This document shows, piece after piece, positions 37,588 to 51,105 of a stretch of 64,000 nucleotides of DNA (position 1 is its first letter; the number at the start of each line of letters is the position of its first letter). The DNA comes from an uncultured Rhodospirillaceae bacterium. GTDB taxonomy: Bacteria > Pseudomonadota > Alphaproteobacteria > Rhodospirillales > UBA2165. Both the position numbers and the translations under genes were made by a program. Location of the stretch: positions 38,475 to 102,474 of the forward strand of contig CAJWAR010000008.1 of assembly GCA_913020445.1 (NCBI GenBank), given 5' to 3'. The notes beneath the pieces were generated by a model that worked only from the letters and a program-made list of their open reading frames with translations, was not told where the DNA came from and did no database searches.

Positions 37588-39017
37588 GGGGACTTCCACT
37601 TGATCTTGGCACCATTCATTTTGTCGGCATCGGCGGCATCGGTATGAGCGGTATCGCCGAAGTGCTGCATAATCTTGGTTATGCGGTGCAGGGCAGTGAC
37701 ATGGCGGAAGGGGCCAATGTTGTCCGCTTAAGAGAACTCGGCATTGATGTCAAAGTCGGCCATACCGAAGAAAATTTGGGTAAGGCGGAAGTTGTCGTAA
37801 TTTCATCAGCTGTTAAAGCGGGTAATCCGGAATTGGAAGCTGCCCGCCAACGCCTCATGCCGGTGGTGCGCAGGGCCGAAATGCTGGGTGAGCTCATGCG
37901 TCTCAAATGGTCCATCGCGGTCGGCGGTACCCATGGCAAAACGACAACCACATCTTTGGTGGCTGCTCTGTTGGAAGCGGCTGAGATGGACCCGACCGTC
38001 ATCAATGGCGGCATTATTAATGCCTGGGGAACCAATGCGCGGCTTGGTGATGGTGATTGGCTGGTCGCGGAGGCAGATGAATCGGATGGTACTTTTGTCA
38101 AATTGCCGTCGACCATCGCCGTTGTCACCAATATCGACAGCGAACACATGGATCATTATGGCTCGTTCGATGCGTTGCGCGATGCCTTTGTCACCTTTGT
38201 CGAGCAAATTCCGTTTTATGGTTTCGCCGCTCTCTGTATCGATGATGCCGAAGTACAGGCGTTGATTCCGCGTGTCTCTGATCGCAAAATAATCACTTAT
38301 GGCGAGTCACCTCAGGCCGACATTCGCATCGCCAATATTGAGGCGTCCAGGGACGACTCCAGCTTCGATATCGTCATTGCGGATCGTAAATCAGGCGAAG
38401 AACGCGCCATCGAAAAACTGCAGCTGCCGATGGTGGGCGGGCACAATATTCTAAATGCTGCGGCTGCCATCAGTATTGCCCTGGAAATGGGTATTGCCGA
38501 TGATCTGATCCGCGAAGGCCTGGCTAATTTTGGCGGGGTTAAGCGGCGTTTCACCAAAACCGGCGAGGTCGACGGCATTTCGATCATTGACGATTATGGC
38601 CATCATCCGGTGGAGATTTCCGCCGTGCTTGAAGCCGCCCGTACGGCAACACCGGAAGGCCGGGTCATGGCCGTCGTGCAGCCCCATCGCTACTCACGCC
38701 TGCAGGATTTGTTTGAGGATTTTTGCACCTGTTTCAACAATGCCGACATTGTTGTTGTCGCTGACATCTATGCTGCCGGTGAGACAGCCATTGAAGACGT
38801 AAGCCGGGATAGTTTGGTTGAAGGTTTGCGCTCCCATGGCCACCGTATGGTGATCCCTTTAGAACAAGCGGCAGACCTCGCCGGGCTCGCCAACGAACAT
38901 ATGAACTCCGGTGATATGGTGGTTTGCTTAGGCGCCGGTAATATCACGGCGTGGGCCAATAGCCTGCCGGATGAGCTTGCCGAATTGCGCGGACTTAACA
39001 AAGAGGTGGCTGGATGA
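37584..39017 (+). CDS. murC: UDP-MurNAc:L-alanine ligase
   Basis: A 477-residue Mur ligase for the first peptide residue of the precursor. The N-terminus has the nucleotide loop [17 protein letters not shown], then the ATP loop [26 protein letters not shown] and the C-terminal domain with [14 protein letters not shown]. Overlaps murG and murB by 4 bases each. Confidence 0.97.
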   Translation: MRGLPLDLGTIHFVGIGGIGMSGIAEVLHNLGYAVQGSDMAEGANVVRLRELGIDVKVGHTEENLGKAEVVVISSAVKAGNPELEAARQRLMPVVRRAEMLGELMRLKWSIAVGGTHGKTTTTSLVAALLEAAEMDPTVINGGIINAWGTNARLGDGDWLVAEADESDGTFVKLPSTIAVVTNIDSEHMDHYGSFDALRDAFVTFVEQIPFYGFAALCIDDAEVQALIPRVSDRKIITYGESPQADIRIANIEASRDDSSFDIVIADRKSGEERAIEKLQLPMVGGHNILNAAAAISIALEMGIADDLIREGLANFGGVKRRFTKTGEVDGISIIDDYGHHPVEISAVLEAARTATPEGRVMAVVQPHRYSRLQDLFEDFCTCFNNADIVVVADIYAAGETAIEDVSRDSLVEGLRSHGHRMVIPLEQAADLAGLANEHMNSGDMVVCLGAGNITAWANSLPDELAELRGLNKEVAG

Positions 39018-39961
39018 TGGCTGCTCTTAAGTTCACCGATGGATTGCTGGCCAGACTACCGGCCGTGAGAGGACGATTGAAGGAGAATGCCGAACTCGCC
39101 AAATCGACATGGTTCCGGGTAGGTGGGCCAGCCGAAGTGATGTTCCAGCCACGTGACCTCGATGATTTAGTCAATTTTCTGACCGTTAAGCCTGATGACG
39201 TGCCGATAACGGTGATTGGCATCGGCTCGAACTTGATGGTGCGCGACGGCGGTGTGCCGGGTGTTGTCATCAGGCTGGGTGAAGTGTTTACCGACATTTC
39301 GGTCGATGGGTTGGAGATTACCGCTGGCGGCGGCGTATCCAATCTCAGGCTTGCTAATGCAGCGCGAGATGCCGGTGTTAAAGGTTTTGAGTTCTTGACC
39401 GGTATTCCGGGCGCCGTCGGTGGTGCGCTGCGCATGAATGCCGGCGCCTATGGTGCTGAAACCAAGGACATTGTGCAAAGCGTTAAGGCGATTGATGAAC
39501 GCGGTCAAATTATCGATCTTTCGCTCAAAGACATGAAATTTAGCTATCGTCACTCCGATGCGCCGAGCAATTTAATTTTTGTCGAAGGCCGGTTCAAAGG
39601 CGAAACCGGCACGCCGGCGGGTATCGGGGCAAGGATGAAATCCATCCGGACGCAGCGTGAGCAATCCCAGCCGATTAAAACACCGACCGGTGGCTCAACC
39701 TTCACCAATCCGCCAGATGCCAAAGCCTGGGAGCTCATTGATCAAGCGGGCTGCCGCGGCCTCATGCGGGGCGGCGCGGTGGTCTCTGAAAAACACTGCA
39801 ATTTTTTGATTAATACCGGCTCAGCTACGGCGGCTGATCTTGAAGGTCTTGGTGAAGAAGTCCGCCGCCGGGTGTTCGAAAACAGTGGCGTAAAATTGGA
39901 ATGGGAAATTCGCCGCATCGGCGTGTCCGGTAATCCAAGCGTAGAGGAGTTCTCCTCATGA
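39014..39961 (+). CDS. murB: UDP-N-acetylenolpyruvoylglucosamine reductase
   Basis: A 315-residue FAD enzyme that makes UDP-MurNAc from the enolpyruvyl precursor using NADPH. Visible are [71 protein letters not shown] and the type I C-terminal parts [11 protein letters not shown] and [15 protein letters not shown]. Two adjacent ATG codons start it; the first overlaps the murC stop. Confidence 0.96.
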   Translation: MMAALKFTDGLLARLPAVRGRLKENAELAKSTWFRVGGPAEVMFQPRDLDDLVNFLTVKPDDVPITVIGIGSNLMVRDGGVPGVVIRLGEVFTDISVDGLEITAGGGVSNLRLANAARDAGVKGFEFLTGIPGAVGGALRMNAGAYGAETKDIVQSVKAIDERGQIIDLSLKDMKFSYRHSDAPSNLIFVEGRFKGETGTPAGIGARMKSIRTQREQSQPIKTPTGGSTFTNPPDAKAWELIDQAGCRGLMRGGAVVSEKHCNFLINTGSATAADLEGLGEEVRRRVFENSGVKLEWEIRRIGVSGNPSVEEFSS

Positions 39962-40857
39962 CGCGTCATGTTGCGGTTCTCATGGGCGGTTGGTCGGCTG
40001 AACGGGAAGTGTCGCTGGTCAGTGGCGCAGCGGTCAGTAATGCGTTGGCCGAAGCAAACTATCGCGTGACCTCGATTGATGTGCAGCGTGATGTTGGCGC
40101 GCTCTTGACCCGGCTCTATCCCAAACCGGATGCCGTCTTCAATGCCCTGCATGGCCGTTATGGTGAAGATGGCTGCGTGCAAGGACTGCTCAATATTCTT
40201 GATATTCCATATACCCATTCGGGTGTGCTGGCGTCGGCTTTGGCAATGGATAAGCCAATGGCGAAATCAATCTATGAAGCAGCAGGGATAAAAGTAGCCG
40301 AACATAAAATTGTCAGCCGTGAAGAGCTTATCGCCGGCGTCATGAAGCCGCCATTTGTCGTCAAACCGTACAACGAAGGCTCCAGCGTTGGTGTTCACAT
40401 TGTCATGGAAGGCGATAATTACGAGCCAAGCGAAAAAGAATGGAGCTTTGGCCGAACCGTGATGGTCGAGAAATTTATCCCCGGGCGGGAACTCACCGTG
40501 TCCGTCATGGGTAACGAAGCCCTGGCGGTCACCGAAATCACCACCGGTCACAGCTTCTATGATTATGACGCTAAATATGCCGAAGGTGGCTCGCAGCACC
40601 AAGTGCCCGCCGATATTCCTCAAGATGCTTATGACGAAGCGATGCGAATCTCGGTGTTGGCCCATCAATGCCTAGGCTGCCGCGGTGTCTCGCGTGCGGA
40701 TATCCGTTATGACGGCAGTGATCTTTATATGCTGGAAATTAATACTCAGCCTGGCATGACACCGACATCTCTGGTGCCGGAACAAGCGGCGCACGCAAAT
40801 ATTTCGTTTAACGAGTTGGTAAGTTGGTTAGTGGAGAATGCAACCACTGATGAATAA
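39958..40857 (+). CDS. ddl: D-alanine:D-alanine ligase
   Basis: A 299-residue ATP-grasp enzyme that joins two D-alanines for MurF. MGGWSAEREVSLVSG at the N-terminus, ALHGRYGEDGCVQGLL, SALAMDKPMAKSIYEAAG, VVKPYNEGSSVGV and the metal-binding end LEINTQPGMTPTSLVPEQA are typical of the DdlB type found in dcw clusters. ATGA overlap with murB. Confidence 0.96.
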   Translation: MTRHVAVLMGGWSAEREVSLVSGAAVSNALAEANYRVTSIDVQRDVGALLTRLYPKPDAVFNALHGRYGEDGCVQGLLNILDIPYTHSGVLASALAMDKPMAKSIYEAAGIKVAEHKIVSREELIAGVMKPPFVVKPYNEGSSVGVHIVMEGDNYEPSEKEWSFGRTVMVEKFIPGRELTVSVMGNEALAVTEITTGHSFYDYDAKYAEGGSQHQVPADIPQDAYDEAMRISVLAHQCLGCRGVSRADIRYDGSDLYMLEINTQPGMTPTSLVPEQAAHANISFNELVSWLVENATTDE

Positions 40858-40869
40858 TGGTGATACATA

Positions 40870-41835
40870 ATGGCATGGTTTGGCAAATCCGATGCCGCCA
40901 CTAAAAAGGCAAAAAAGGCGAGCTTGGGGCGCGGTCAAAAACGACGGCGCGTGAAGCCGCTGTGGCGTGGTCCACTATTTGTTGCCGGCTTTGTGCTGGC
41001 TCTTGCCGGCAGCGCGAGTGCAACTGGTTGGTGGGTCTGGCAAAGTGGCTGGGTGCAGACGACGTCCGAGCGTGCCAGATGGATGATTATCGCCGGTGCC
41101 GCAAAAACCGGCTTCTCGGTGCGCGAGATATTTGTTGAGGGCCGCTTCGAAACACCGCGGAAAAGCCTTTTGAAGGCCTTGCGACTTGAGCGCGGCGCGC
41201 CGATCCTGGCTTTTGATCCGCAAGCGGCGCGAGAGCGGGTTGAGGCGCTGCCTTGGGTGCGCCAAGCGGTGATCGAGCGGCAATTACCGGATGTTGTCCA
41301 TCTGCAGTTGAATGAACGCCGGCCGATGGCACTGTGGCAGCGCGGTGGAAAATTCTCGCTCATCGATACCAATGGTGAGTTGATCCCACTGAAAGATGTC
41401 AGCAATTACACCAATCTAATAGTCGTGATTGGTAAAGATGCACCGCGTCACGCGGCGGTGCTGTTTGAAGTGCTGGCAACAGAACCAAAATTAGCGGGCC
41501 GGGTTAAGGCAGCGGTCCGGGTCGGCGCACGCCGCTGGAATCTTCATCTCAATAACAAGATTAAAATACAGCTGCCGGAAGATGATCCTGGCGCCGCCTG
41601 GAGCCATTTGGCCGAACTCGATCAAAAACATGCATTACTGGCCCGCAACTTAATCAGCGTGGATTTGCGCCTGGCCGACCGGATTGTCATCCGTAAAGTT
41701 AAAAAAGGCACGCCGGATGAAAAATTCGATATCGTGCCAAATTTACCAAAAAGAAAGCAGCAACCAAAAACCCGGCCGTTCAATCGCCCCAACCGGCACC
41801 CCGGCGGCAGGTTGATCAGCGAAAGAGATACGTAA
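40870..41835 (+). CDS. ftsQ: Cell division protein FtsQ
   Basis: A 321-residue bitopic protein: a basic cytoplasmic N-terminus of about 35 residues, one membrane helix (residues ~37-57), a POTRA domain (FSVREIFVEGRFETPRKSLL to ALPWVRQAVIERQLPDVVHLQLNERRPMALW) and the FtsQ beta domain. It recruits FtsL and the FtsB-like partner to the septum. The tail after residue 285 is basic and proline-rich. Confidence 0.94.
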   Translation: MAWFGKSDAATKKAKKASLGRGQKRRRVKPLWRGPLFVAGFVLALAGSASATGWWVWQSGWVQTTSERARWMIIAGAAKTGFSVREIFVEGRFETPRKSLLKALRLERGAPILAFDPQAARERVEALPWVRQAVIERQLPDVVHLQLNERRPMALWQRGGKFSLIDTNGELIPLKDVSNYTNLIVVIGKDAPRHAAVLFEVLATEPKLAGRVKAAVRVGARRWNLHLNNKIKIQLPEDDPGAAWSHLAELDQKHALLARNLISVDLRLADRIVIRKVKKGTPDEKFDIVPNLPKRKQQPKTRPFNRPNRHPGGRLISERDT

Positions 41836-41845
41836 AGTTTAATTA

Positions 41846-43111
41846 ATGATACAGAAAACGACATCTAAAACAGCCAGCCGTACGGGCCTCATTACCGCCC
41901 TTGATATTGGCACGACCAAAGTTGCGTGTTTTATCGCGCGTCCTTTGGAAAATGGTGATGCTGAGGTTATCGGTGTCGGGCATCAGGTATCGAAAGGCAT
42001 CAGAAACGGTAACATCGTTGATATGGCGGCGGTTGAAGATTCGATCCGGGCGACGGTCGAGACAGCCGAGCAAATGGCGGGCGAGAATGTCCACGAGGTT
42101 GTGCTGTGTGTATCGGGCTGTGTTCCTGATTCCAAACTTATTTCATTTGACGTCGCGATATCTGGTCACGAAATAAGTGATGTCGATCTCAAACGTGCGC
42201 TGGATCCAACCTGGCTTTACTCGCAGCAGGCCGAAGATCGTCAAATTATTCACACCGTCCCAGTCGCCTATAGCATCGACGGTAATCCCGGGGTCAAAGA
42301 TCCGCGCGGCATGTATGGTGAGAAACTTGGCGTCAATATGCATGTCATTACCGCTTCCGCCGGTGCGCTCCGCAATATGACCGCCTGCATTAACCGCTGC
42401 CATTTGGATATCGAATCCCGGGTCGTTGCGCCCTATGCTGCTGGCTTGGCAAGTCTCGTTGAAGACGAGAAAGAACTCGGCGTGATCTGTATTGATATGG
42501 GCGGCGGGACCACCGACCTTTCGGTCTTCATCGATGGCGAAATTGTCTATACCGATTCAGTGCCGCTCGGCGGCAATCATGTCACCAATGATATCGCCCG
42601 CGGACTGTCGACGCCGGTTTCTTATGCCGAGCGGATGAAAACACTTTATGGCAGTGCTGTGCCGTCGCCTTCTGATGATCAGGAAGTCATCAAAGTACCC
42701 CTGGTCGGTGAGGAGGATGATGGCGAAAATCAAATTTCACGGTCAATGCTGGTTGGTATCATCCGTCCTCGGATTGAAGAAATTTATGAGTTGGTTCGCG
42801 AAAAACTGGAGCCAACCGGGTTTGAAAAGGCTGGCGCGCGCCGTGTTGTATTAACCGGTGGAGCCTCGCAATTGACCGGAGTGCGCGAATTAGCCGGTGA
42901 AATGCTGGACAAACAGGTCCGTTTAGGACGGCCAAATTACGTTAAGGGATTGGCTGAATCCGTTAATGGGCCTGCGTTTTCGGCCCCAGCGGGCCTTATT
43001 CAAGTGGTTTTAAAAGAACGGAGTGCGGCGGCGATGACGTCATCGCGCACGATAGAGGTGTCAGGCGGTAAATTCGGCCGTTTTGGACAATGGATAAAGG
43101 AAAACATTTAG
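41846..43111 (+). CDS. ftsA: Cell division protein FtsA
   Basis: A 421-residue actin-like ATPase that ties FtsZ to the membrane. Motifs are ALDIGTTKVACFIA (phosphate 1), the 1C domain stretch CVSGCVPDSKLISF, VICIDMGGGTTDLSVFIDGE (phosphate 2) and VLTGGASQLTGVRELA (adenosine loop). The C-terminal GKFGRFGQWIKENI is the amphipathic membrane-targeting helix. It follows ftsQ by 10 bases. Confidence 0.96.
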   Translation: MIQKTTSKTASRTGLITALDIGTTKVACFIARPLENGDAEVIGVGHQVSKGIRNGNIVDMAAVEDSIRATVETAEQMAGENVHEVVLCVSGCVPDSKLISFDVAISGHEISDVDLKRALDPTWLYSQQAEDRQIIHTVPVAYSIDGNPGVKDPRGMYGEKLGVNMHVITASAGALRNMTACINRCHLDIESRVVAPYAAGLASLVEDEKELGVICIDMGGGTTDLSVFIDGEIVYTDSVPLGGNHVTNDIARGLSTPVSYAERMKTLYGSAVPSPSDDQEVIKVPLVGEEDDGENQISRSMLVGIIRPRIEEIYELVREKLEPTGFEKAGARRVVLTGGASQLTGVRELAGEMLDKQVRLGRPNYVKGLAESVNGPAFSAPAGLIQVVLKERSAAAMTSSRTIEVSGGKFGRFGQWIKENI

Positions 43112-43247
43112 TAACCTTTTGCCCGTAGAATTTTGGGCAATGTGATTTTGTTCTCAATTGGGGAAATTGGGGAAACGAACCGCTCCTCTGCTGGAGAAGC
43201 CAGCATATCCGGCGGGTGAGCAATTTGTTTTGGAGTTGGAGGCCATC

Positions 43248-45122
43248 ATGAGCATCAATCTTACACTACCTTCGGGCTCGATCGAGTCGGAATTAAAGCC
43301 ACGTATTACGGTTATTGGCGTCGGCGGCGCCGGCGGTAATGCGGTTAACAATATGATTTCATCAGGCCTGGAAGGTGTCGAATTCTTAGTCGCCAATTCA
43401 GATGCCCAAGCTTTGTCGCATTCGAAGTCTGAGCGGCGCATTCAGATGGGGATAAATATCACCCAAGGTCTAGGTGCCGGCGCCAATCCGGATATTGGCC
43501 GGGCGGCAGCTGAAGAATCGATGGAGGAAATAGTCTCCCATATGCGCGACGCCAATATGGTATTTATTACGGCCGGCCTCGGCGGTGGTACCGGCACCGG
43601 CGCAGCCCCGGTCATTGCTAAGGCAGCCCGGGAATATGGCATTCTGACGGTTGGTGTTGTTACTAAACCGTTCCAGTTTGAGGGCGCCAATCGGATGAAA
43701 ATGGCCGAAGCCGGATTGGAAGAGCTGCAGCAATATGTCGATACGCTGCTGATTATTCCCAACCAAAATTTATTTCGCGTAGCGAATGAAAAAACCACCT
43801 TTGCAGATGCCTTTAAGATGGCTGATGACGTGTTGTATTCAGGTGTTCGCGGCGTTACCGATTTGATGGTTATGCCGGGTCTGATCAATCTCGATTTTGC
43901 CGACATTAAGTCGGTCATGAGTGAGATGGGTAAAGCCATGATGGGTACCGGTGAAGCCGAAGGCGAACGCCGGGCAACCGAAGCCGCTGAGCAGGCGATT
44001 GCCAATCCGTTGCTGGACGATACCTCGATGAGCGGGGCCAAAGGTGTGTTGATCAATATCACTGCCGGTACCGACATAACGTTATTTGAGGTCGATGAAG
44101 CGGCTAATCGCATCCGAGATGAAGTGGAAGGTGAATCGAACATTATTTTTGGCTCGACCTTTGACGAAGCGCTTGAAGGCCGGGTGCGGGTATCGGTTGT
44201 TGCTACCGGTATCGAATCTGTTGCTGGCGTTAGGCCGGAGCCGGTTGTTCATTCTGTTACGCAGGCAACGGCGACGCCAAAAGCGTTAACCGCACCGCTC
44301 CAAGCCGAACCGGAAAAAATAACACCGCCAGCCGCGGTATCTCCGGTTGCCATGATACCGCGTCCGGAAAAGGCGATAATTGAACCTGAAGTAAAGCCTG
44401 AACCGATACCGGAGCCAATTGCTGAAGAACCGGTCATTGAGGAAGCGCCGTTGCCGGAAGACGACAAAATTCCAGCGTTTCTTTCTAATATTAAGAAAGA
44501 TGAAGATGTGTTCATCCCGGCCGAACCCGCGGTAACTACGGGTGCGTTGGAGGCAGAAACGCCAGCCGATCCGTTTGCAGCTGCGGATATGGTTAATGCC
44601 CACAAGGAACCGGAAGTCAAAGAAGCGCCGAAGAAAACCGGATTAAGCCTTTTCGAACGCGTTACCGGAGTAGCCCGAGGCGACAGAAAACGTGCTGAGG
44701 TGATGAAACCTGAACCTGAAGAGGCAATTGAGATAGTTGCTGAAACACCGCCGGAGCCGGAACCAATTCCTGAGCCAATTCCAGAACCGGTTGATGAACT
44801 CCAACCTGAACCGGCTCCAGAACCGATTCCTGAACCAGAACCTGCAATCGAAGAACCTGTTATCGAAGAGACTGCGATTGAACCGGTTATTGAAGCATTG
44901 CCCGATCCAATTCCAGAACCGCTGGTGGAAACCGCAGAAGAATCACCTGCAGAATCTGACAGCGAATCGATTGCGGAAATGGATGAAGAAGCGGTTGAAG
45001 AGGATGTGTCACCGCCACCAAGCTTACTCGGCGATCTTGATCCTGATGACCGTCTGACAGGGGCCCAGGATGAGGAGGATGTCCTTGATATTCCAGCGTT
45101 TTTACGGCGCCAGGCAAATTAG
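43248..45122 (+). CDS. ftsZ: Cell division protein FtsZ (long linker)
   Basis: The tubulin-like GTPase that forms the division ring. ATG 43248 is taken as the start (624 residues) because GGAGG lies 5 bases before it and [10 protein letters not shown] begins the usual N-terminus; the frame runs on upstream to 43158 without a ribosome site. GTP-binding [15 protein letters not shown] and the T7 loop [11 protein letters not shown] are intact. After the core (about residue 325) comes an unusually long acidic, proline-rich linker of near 290 residues with PEPIPEP-type repeats. The conserved C-terminal peptide DIPAFLRRQ ends the protein, and a second copy-like motif, DDKIPAFL, lies at residues 405-412. 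Confidence 0.96.
   Translation: MSINLTLPSGSIESELKPRITVIGVGGAGGNAVNNMISSGLEGVEFLVANSDAQALSHSKSERRIQMGINITQGLGAGANPDIGRAAAEESMEEIVSHMRDANMVFITAGLGGGTGTGAAPVIAKAAREYGILTVGVVTKPFQFEGANRMKMAEAGLEELQQYVDTLLIIPNQNLFRVANEKTTFADAFKMADDVLYSGVRGVTDLMVMPGLINLDFADIKSVMSEMGKAMMGTGEAEGERRATEAAEQAIANPLLDDTSMSGAKGVLINITAGTDITLFEVDEAANRIRDEVEGESNIIFGSTFDEALEGRVRVSVVATGIESVAGVRPEPVVHSVTQATATPKALTAPLQAEPEKITPPAAVSPVAMIPRPEKAIIEPEVKPEPIPEPIAEEPVIEEAPLPEDDKIPAFLSNIKKDEDVFIPAEPAVTTGALEAETPADPFAAADMVNAHKEPEVKEAPKKTGLSLFERVTGVARGDRKRAEVMKPEPEEAIEIVAETPPEPEPIPEPIPEPVDELQPEPAPEPIPEPEPAIEEPVIEETAIEPVIEALPDPIPEPLVETAEESPAESDSESIAEMDEEAVEEDVSPPPSLLGDLDPDDRLTGAQDEEDVLDIPAFLRRQAN
44734..44937 (+). repeat. Pro-Glu repeat tract in the FtsZ linker
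   Basis: This segment codes for irregular repeats of PEPIPEP, PEPAPEP and EEPVIEE type. It gives a highly acidic, extended linker between the GTPase core and the C-terminal peptide. Such tracts vary in length between close relatives. Confidence 0.8.
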
Positions 45123-45179
45123 AAGTCGCCAGGAAGCAGCCTGGAATAAGGCGTAACATATTGCAATATTAGTTGATTT

Positions 45180-45239
45180 GAGTACTCACAAGGGCGTTGC
45201 TACAACACTCTTGGAGTACTCAAGCGTCCCAGGCGTTGC
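45180..45239. repeat. Direct repeat pair in the ftsZ-lpxC gap
   Basis: GAGTACTCA occurs at 45180-45188 and 45214-45222, and GGCGTTGC follows each at 45193-45200 and 45232-45239. The word GAGTACTC is itself a palindrome. The gap is 170 bases and probably holds the lpxC promoter. Function of the repeats unknown. Confidence 0.55.
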
Positions 45240-45292
45240 CAAGGTGCTGAAAGACTCCGGATTTTGAGGGCAACTTAGTTAGAAATGACAAT

Positions 45293-46300
45293 ATGAATCA
45301 CATTGGCCAAGACACAATTTCCAGCGACTTAGATACCGCTACTTCTGTAGCGCCGGTGCTAAATTCGCTCAAGCAAAAAACACTTCTCAGAACAATGAAT
45401 TGTGTTGGCATCGCTCTTCACAGCGGTGAAAAAGTTTCACTCACTCTTAGACCAGCAGAAGCAAATACCGGTATCATTTTCCGGCGTACGGATATTCCAG
45501 GTTCCAAAGAGATTGCCGCGCGTTGGGACAACGTTGTCGATACGCGCATGTGCACGACCATCGGCAATGGGGATGGTGTTACTATCTCGACCGTCGAACA
45601 CCTTATGGCGGCGCTGGCGGGCTGTCATGTTGATAACGTCTATGTCGACGTGAATGGCCCGGAAGTTCCGGTGATGGATGGCAGCGCGCAGCCTTTTGTT
45701 TTCCTCATCGAATGTGCCGGCTTGCAGGAACAGGATGCGCCGCGTCAGGTGATAGAAATTCTTAAACCCATTCGGGTCGAAATTGGCGACAAAATGGCTG
45801 AACTTGTGCCCAGCGATACTTTCTCGGTTGGTTTTGAAATCGATTTCAATTGCGAAGTTGTCGCCAAGCAGAGCATTACGGTTACCATGGTTAACGGCAC
45901 CTTTAAAAAAGAAGTGGCGCGCGCTCGGACATTTGGCTTCATGCATGAAGTAGAACAGCTTCGCGCCGCCGGTTTGGGTCTCGGCGGTTCATTGGATAAC
46001 GCTGTTATTGTCGAGGATGACAAAGTCCTCAATGAAGATGGTTTGCGCTATGACGATGAATTCGTTCGCCATAAAGTGCTTGATGCGGTCGGCGATCTAT
46101 ATTTGTCCGGCGGCATGATAATGGGCAGCTTTAAAGGTGTTCGGTCTGGGCATGCTTTAACCAATCAGCTGTTGCGCGCACTTTTTGCCGATCAGTCAGC
46201 CTGGCGCTATGTTGGCTCTGATAACGATGATTCGCACGAAGGTCCTAATAGTGCGGCGAAAGCAGCAGAAGTTGTTGATTTGGCCGCGGCAACTGCCTAA
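45293..46300 (+). CDS. lpxC: UDP-3-O-acyl-N-acetylglucosamine deacetylase
   Basis: A 335-residue zinc amidase for the committed step of lipid A synthesis. It has the substrate and metal segments [37 protein letters not shown] (zinc His), [17 protein letters not shown] and [16 protein letters not shown] with the other zinc ligands. The N-terminus carries about 25 extra residues before the usual start and a short Ala-rich tail. It follows ftsZ, as in many Proteobacteria, and is closed by a terminator. Confidence 0.96.
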   Translation: MNHIGQDTISSDLDTATSVAPVLNSLKQKTLLRTMNCVGIALHSGEKVSLTLRPAEANTGIIFRRTDIPGSKEIAARWDNVVDTRMCTTIGNGDGVTISTVEHLMAALAGCHVDNVYVDVNGPEVPVMDGSAQPFVFLIECAGLQEQDAPRQVIEILKPIRVEIGDKMAELVPSDTFSVGFEIDFNCEVVAKQSITVTMVNGTFKKEVARARTFGFMHEVEQLRAAGLGLGGSLDNAVIVEDDKVLNEDGLRYDDEFVRHKVLDAVGDLYLSGGMIMGSFKGVRSGHALTNQLLRALFADQSAWRYVGSDNDDSHEGPNSAAKAAEVVDLAAATA

Positions 46301-46324
46301 AAAAATCCACCAATAGATTGAATT

Positions 46325-46357
46325 AAAACCGGTTTTTTAAAAGAGCCGGTTTTTTTT
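46325..46357 (+). terminator. Rho-independent terminator after lpxC
   Basis: AAAACCGG (46325-46332) pairs with CCGGTTTT (46346-46353), followed by further T residues to 46357. It ends the dcw-lpxC transcript. Confidence 0.85.
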
Positions 46358-46470
46358 CGTCTTTTAATGATTACGCGCTCGATTTGGGCAGACAAATTGG
46401 CGGAAAATGGTATATTCAAGCCTGTTTGAAGCCAAATATTTGGCCATAAAATATTAGGATTAAATTTCTG

Positions 46471-47274
46471 ATGGATCACACATTACGACCAGTTCAGGTG
46501 TTGATGGTATTTGCTGTTGCAGTGATGCTTGCTGCCTGTGCTGCGGAAGAGGACGTCTATAAAGAGGAACCTGTTGAGCGCTTATACAATCAGGCGGTTA
46601 CTCAATTGGAAGAAGGCGAGTATGATATCGCAGCTGTGGCTTTTTCCGAAGTTGATCGTCAGCATCCTTACTCCGTGTGGGCCACCAAGGCGCAACTTAT
46701 GGCCGCCTATAGCCACTATCAAGCCAATGATTATGACGATGCGATTATCGCCTTAGACCGGTTTATTCAAATCCATCCGTCAAACCGCGACGTGCCCTAT
46801 GCCTATTATCTAAAATCGTTGTCCTATTATGAGCAGATTTCGGATGTTGGCCGGGATCAAAAAATGACCCAATTGGCATTGAAATCGCTGAGAGAAATTG
46901 TCACCCGCTTTCCCAACAGCAAGTATTCCCGGGATGCGGCGCTGAAAATTGATCTCACCCGTGATCATTTGGCGGGTAAAGAAATGGAAATTGGCCGCTA
47001 TTATGAAAATCAGGGTCAGTATTTAGGCGCCATAAATCGCTATAAAAAAGTCATCGATCAATATCAGACAACGACCCATGTGCCGGAAGCGCTTCATCGC
47101 TTAACCGAATCTTATTTGTCCCTTGGGCTGGTTGCTGAGGCGAAGAAAACCGCTGCCGTATTAGGCCACAATTTTCCGGGCAGCGAGTGGTACATCGATT
47201 CATACGAAATTGTTGAAGGCAAATCAGTTCGGCCTAAGATTAAAGAGAAACCTTGGTATTGGCCCTTTGACTAA
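46471..47274 (+). CDS. bamD: Outer membrane assembly lipoprotein BamD
   Basis: A 267-residue lipoprotein of the BAM complex that inserts beta-barrel proteins in the outer membrane. Signal peptide with lipobox LAAC (Cys23), then five TPR-like repeats (ERLYNQAVTQLEEGEYDIAAVAFSEVDRQHPYS onward). Residues KEKPWYWPFD close the chain. Located between lpxC and recN, the common order in alphaproteobacteria. Confidence 0.94.
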   Translation: MDHTLRPVQVLMVFAVAVMLAACAAEEDVYKEEPVERLYNQAVTQLEEGEYDIAAVAFSEVDRQHPYSVWATKAQLMAAYSHYQANDYDDAIIALDRFIQIHPSNRDVPYAYYLKSLSYYEQISDVGRDQKMTQLALKSLREIVTRFPNSKYSRDAALKIDLTRDHLAGKEMEIGRYYENQGQYLGAINRYKKVIDQYQTTTHVPEALHRLTESYLSLGLVAEAKKTAAVLGHNFPGSEWYIDSYEIVEGKSVRPKIKEKPWYWPFD

Positions 47275-47316
47275 TATCCATTAACCCCATTTCCAAACAC
47301 GGAATTTACGCCACCC

Positions 47317-51101
<3,785 letters not shown>

Positions 51102-51105
51102 TTAG

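Noticed and set aside
43442-44143. A 233-codon open frame antisense to ftsZ
   Set aside because: Low-complexity Ser/Thr/Pro composition typical of a reverse-strand shadow; no ribosome site; ftsZ on the other strand is certain.
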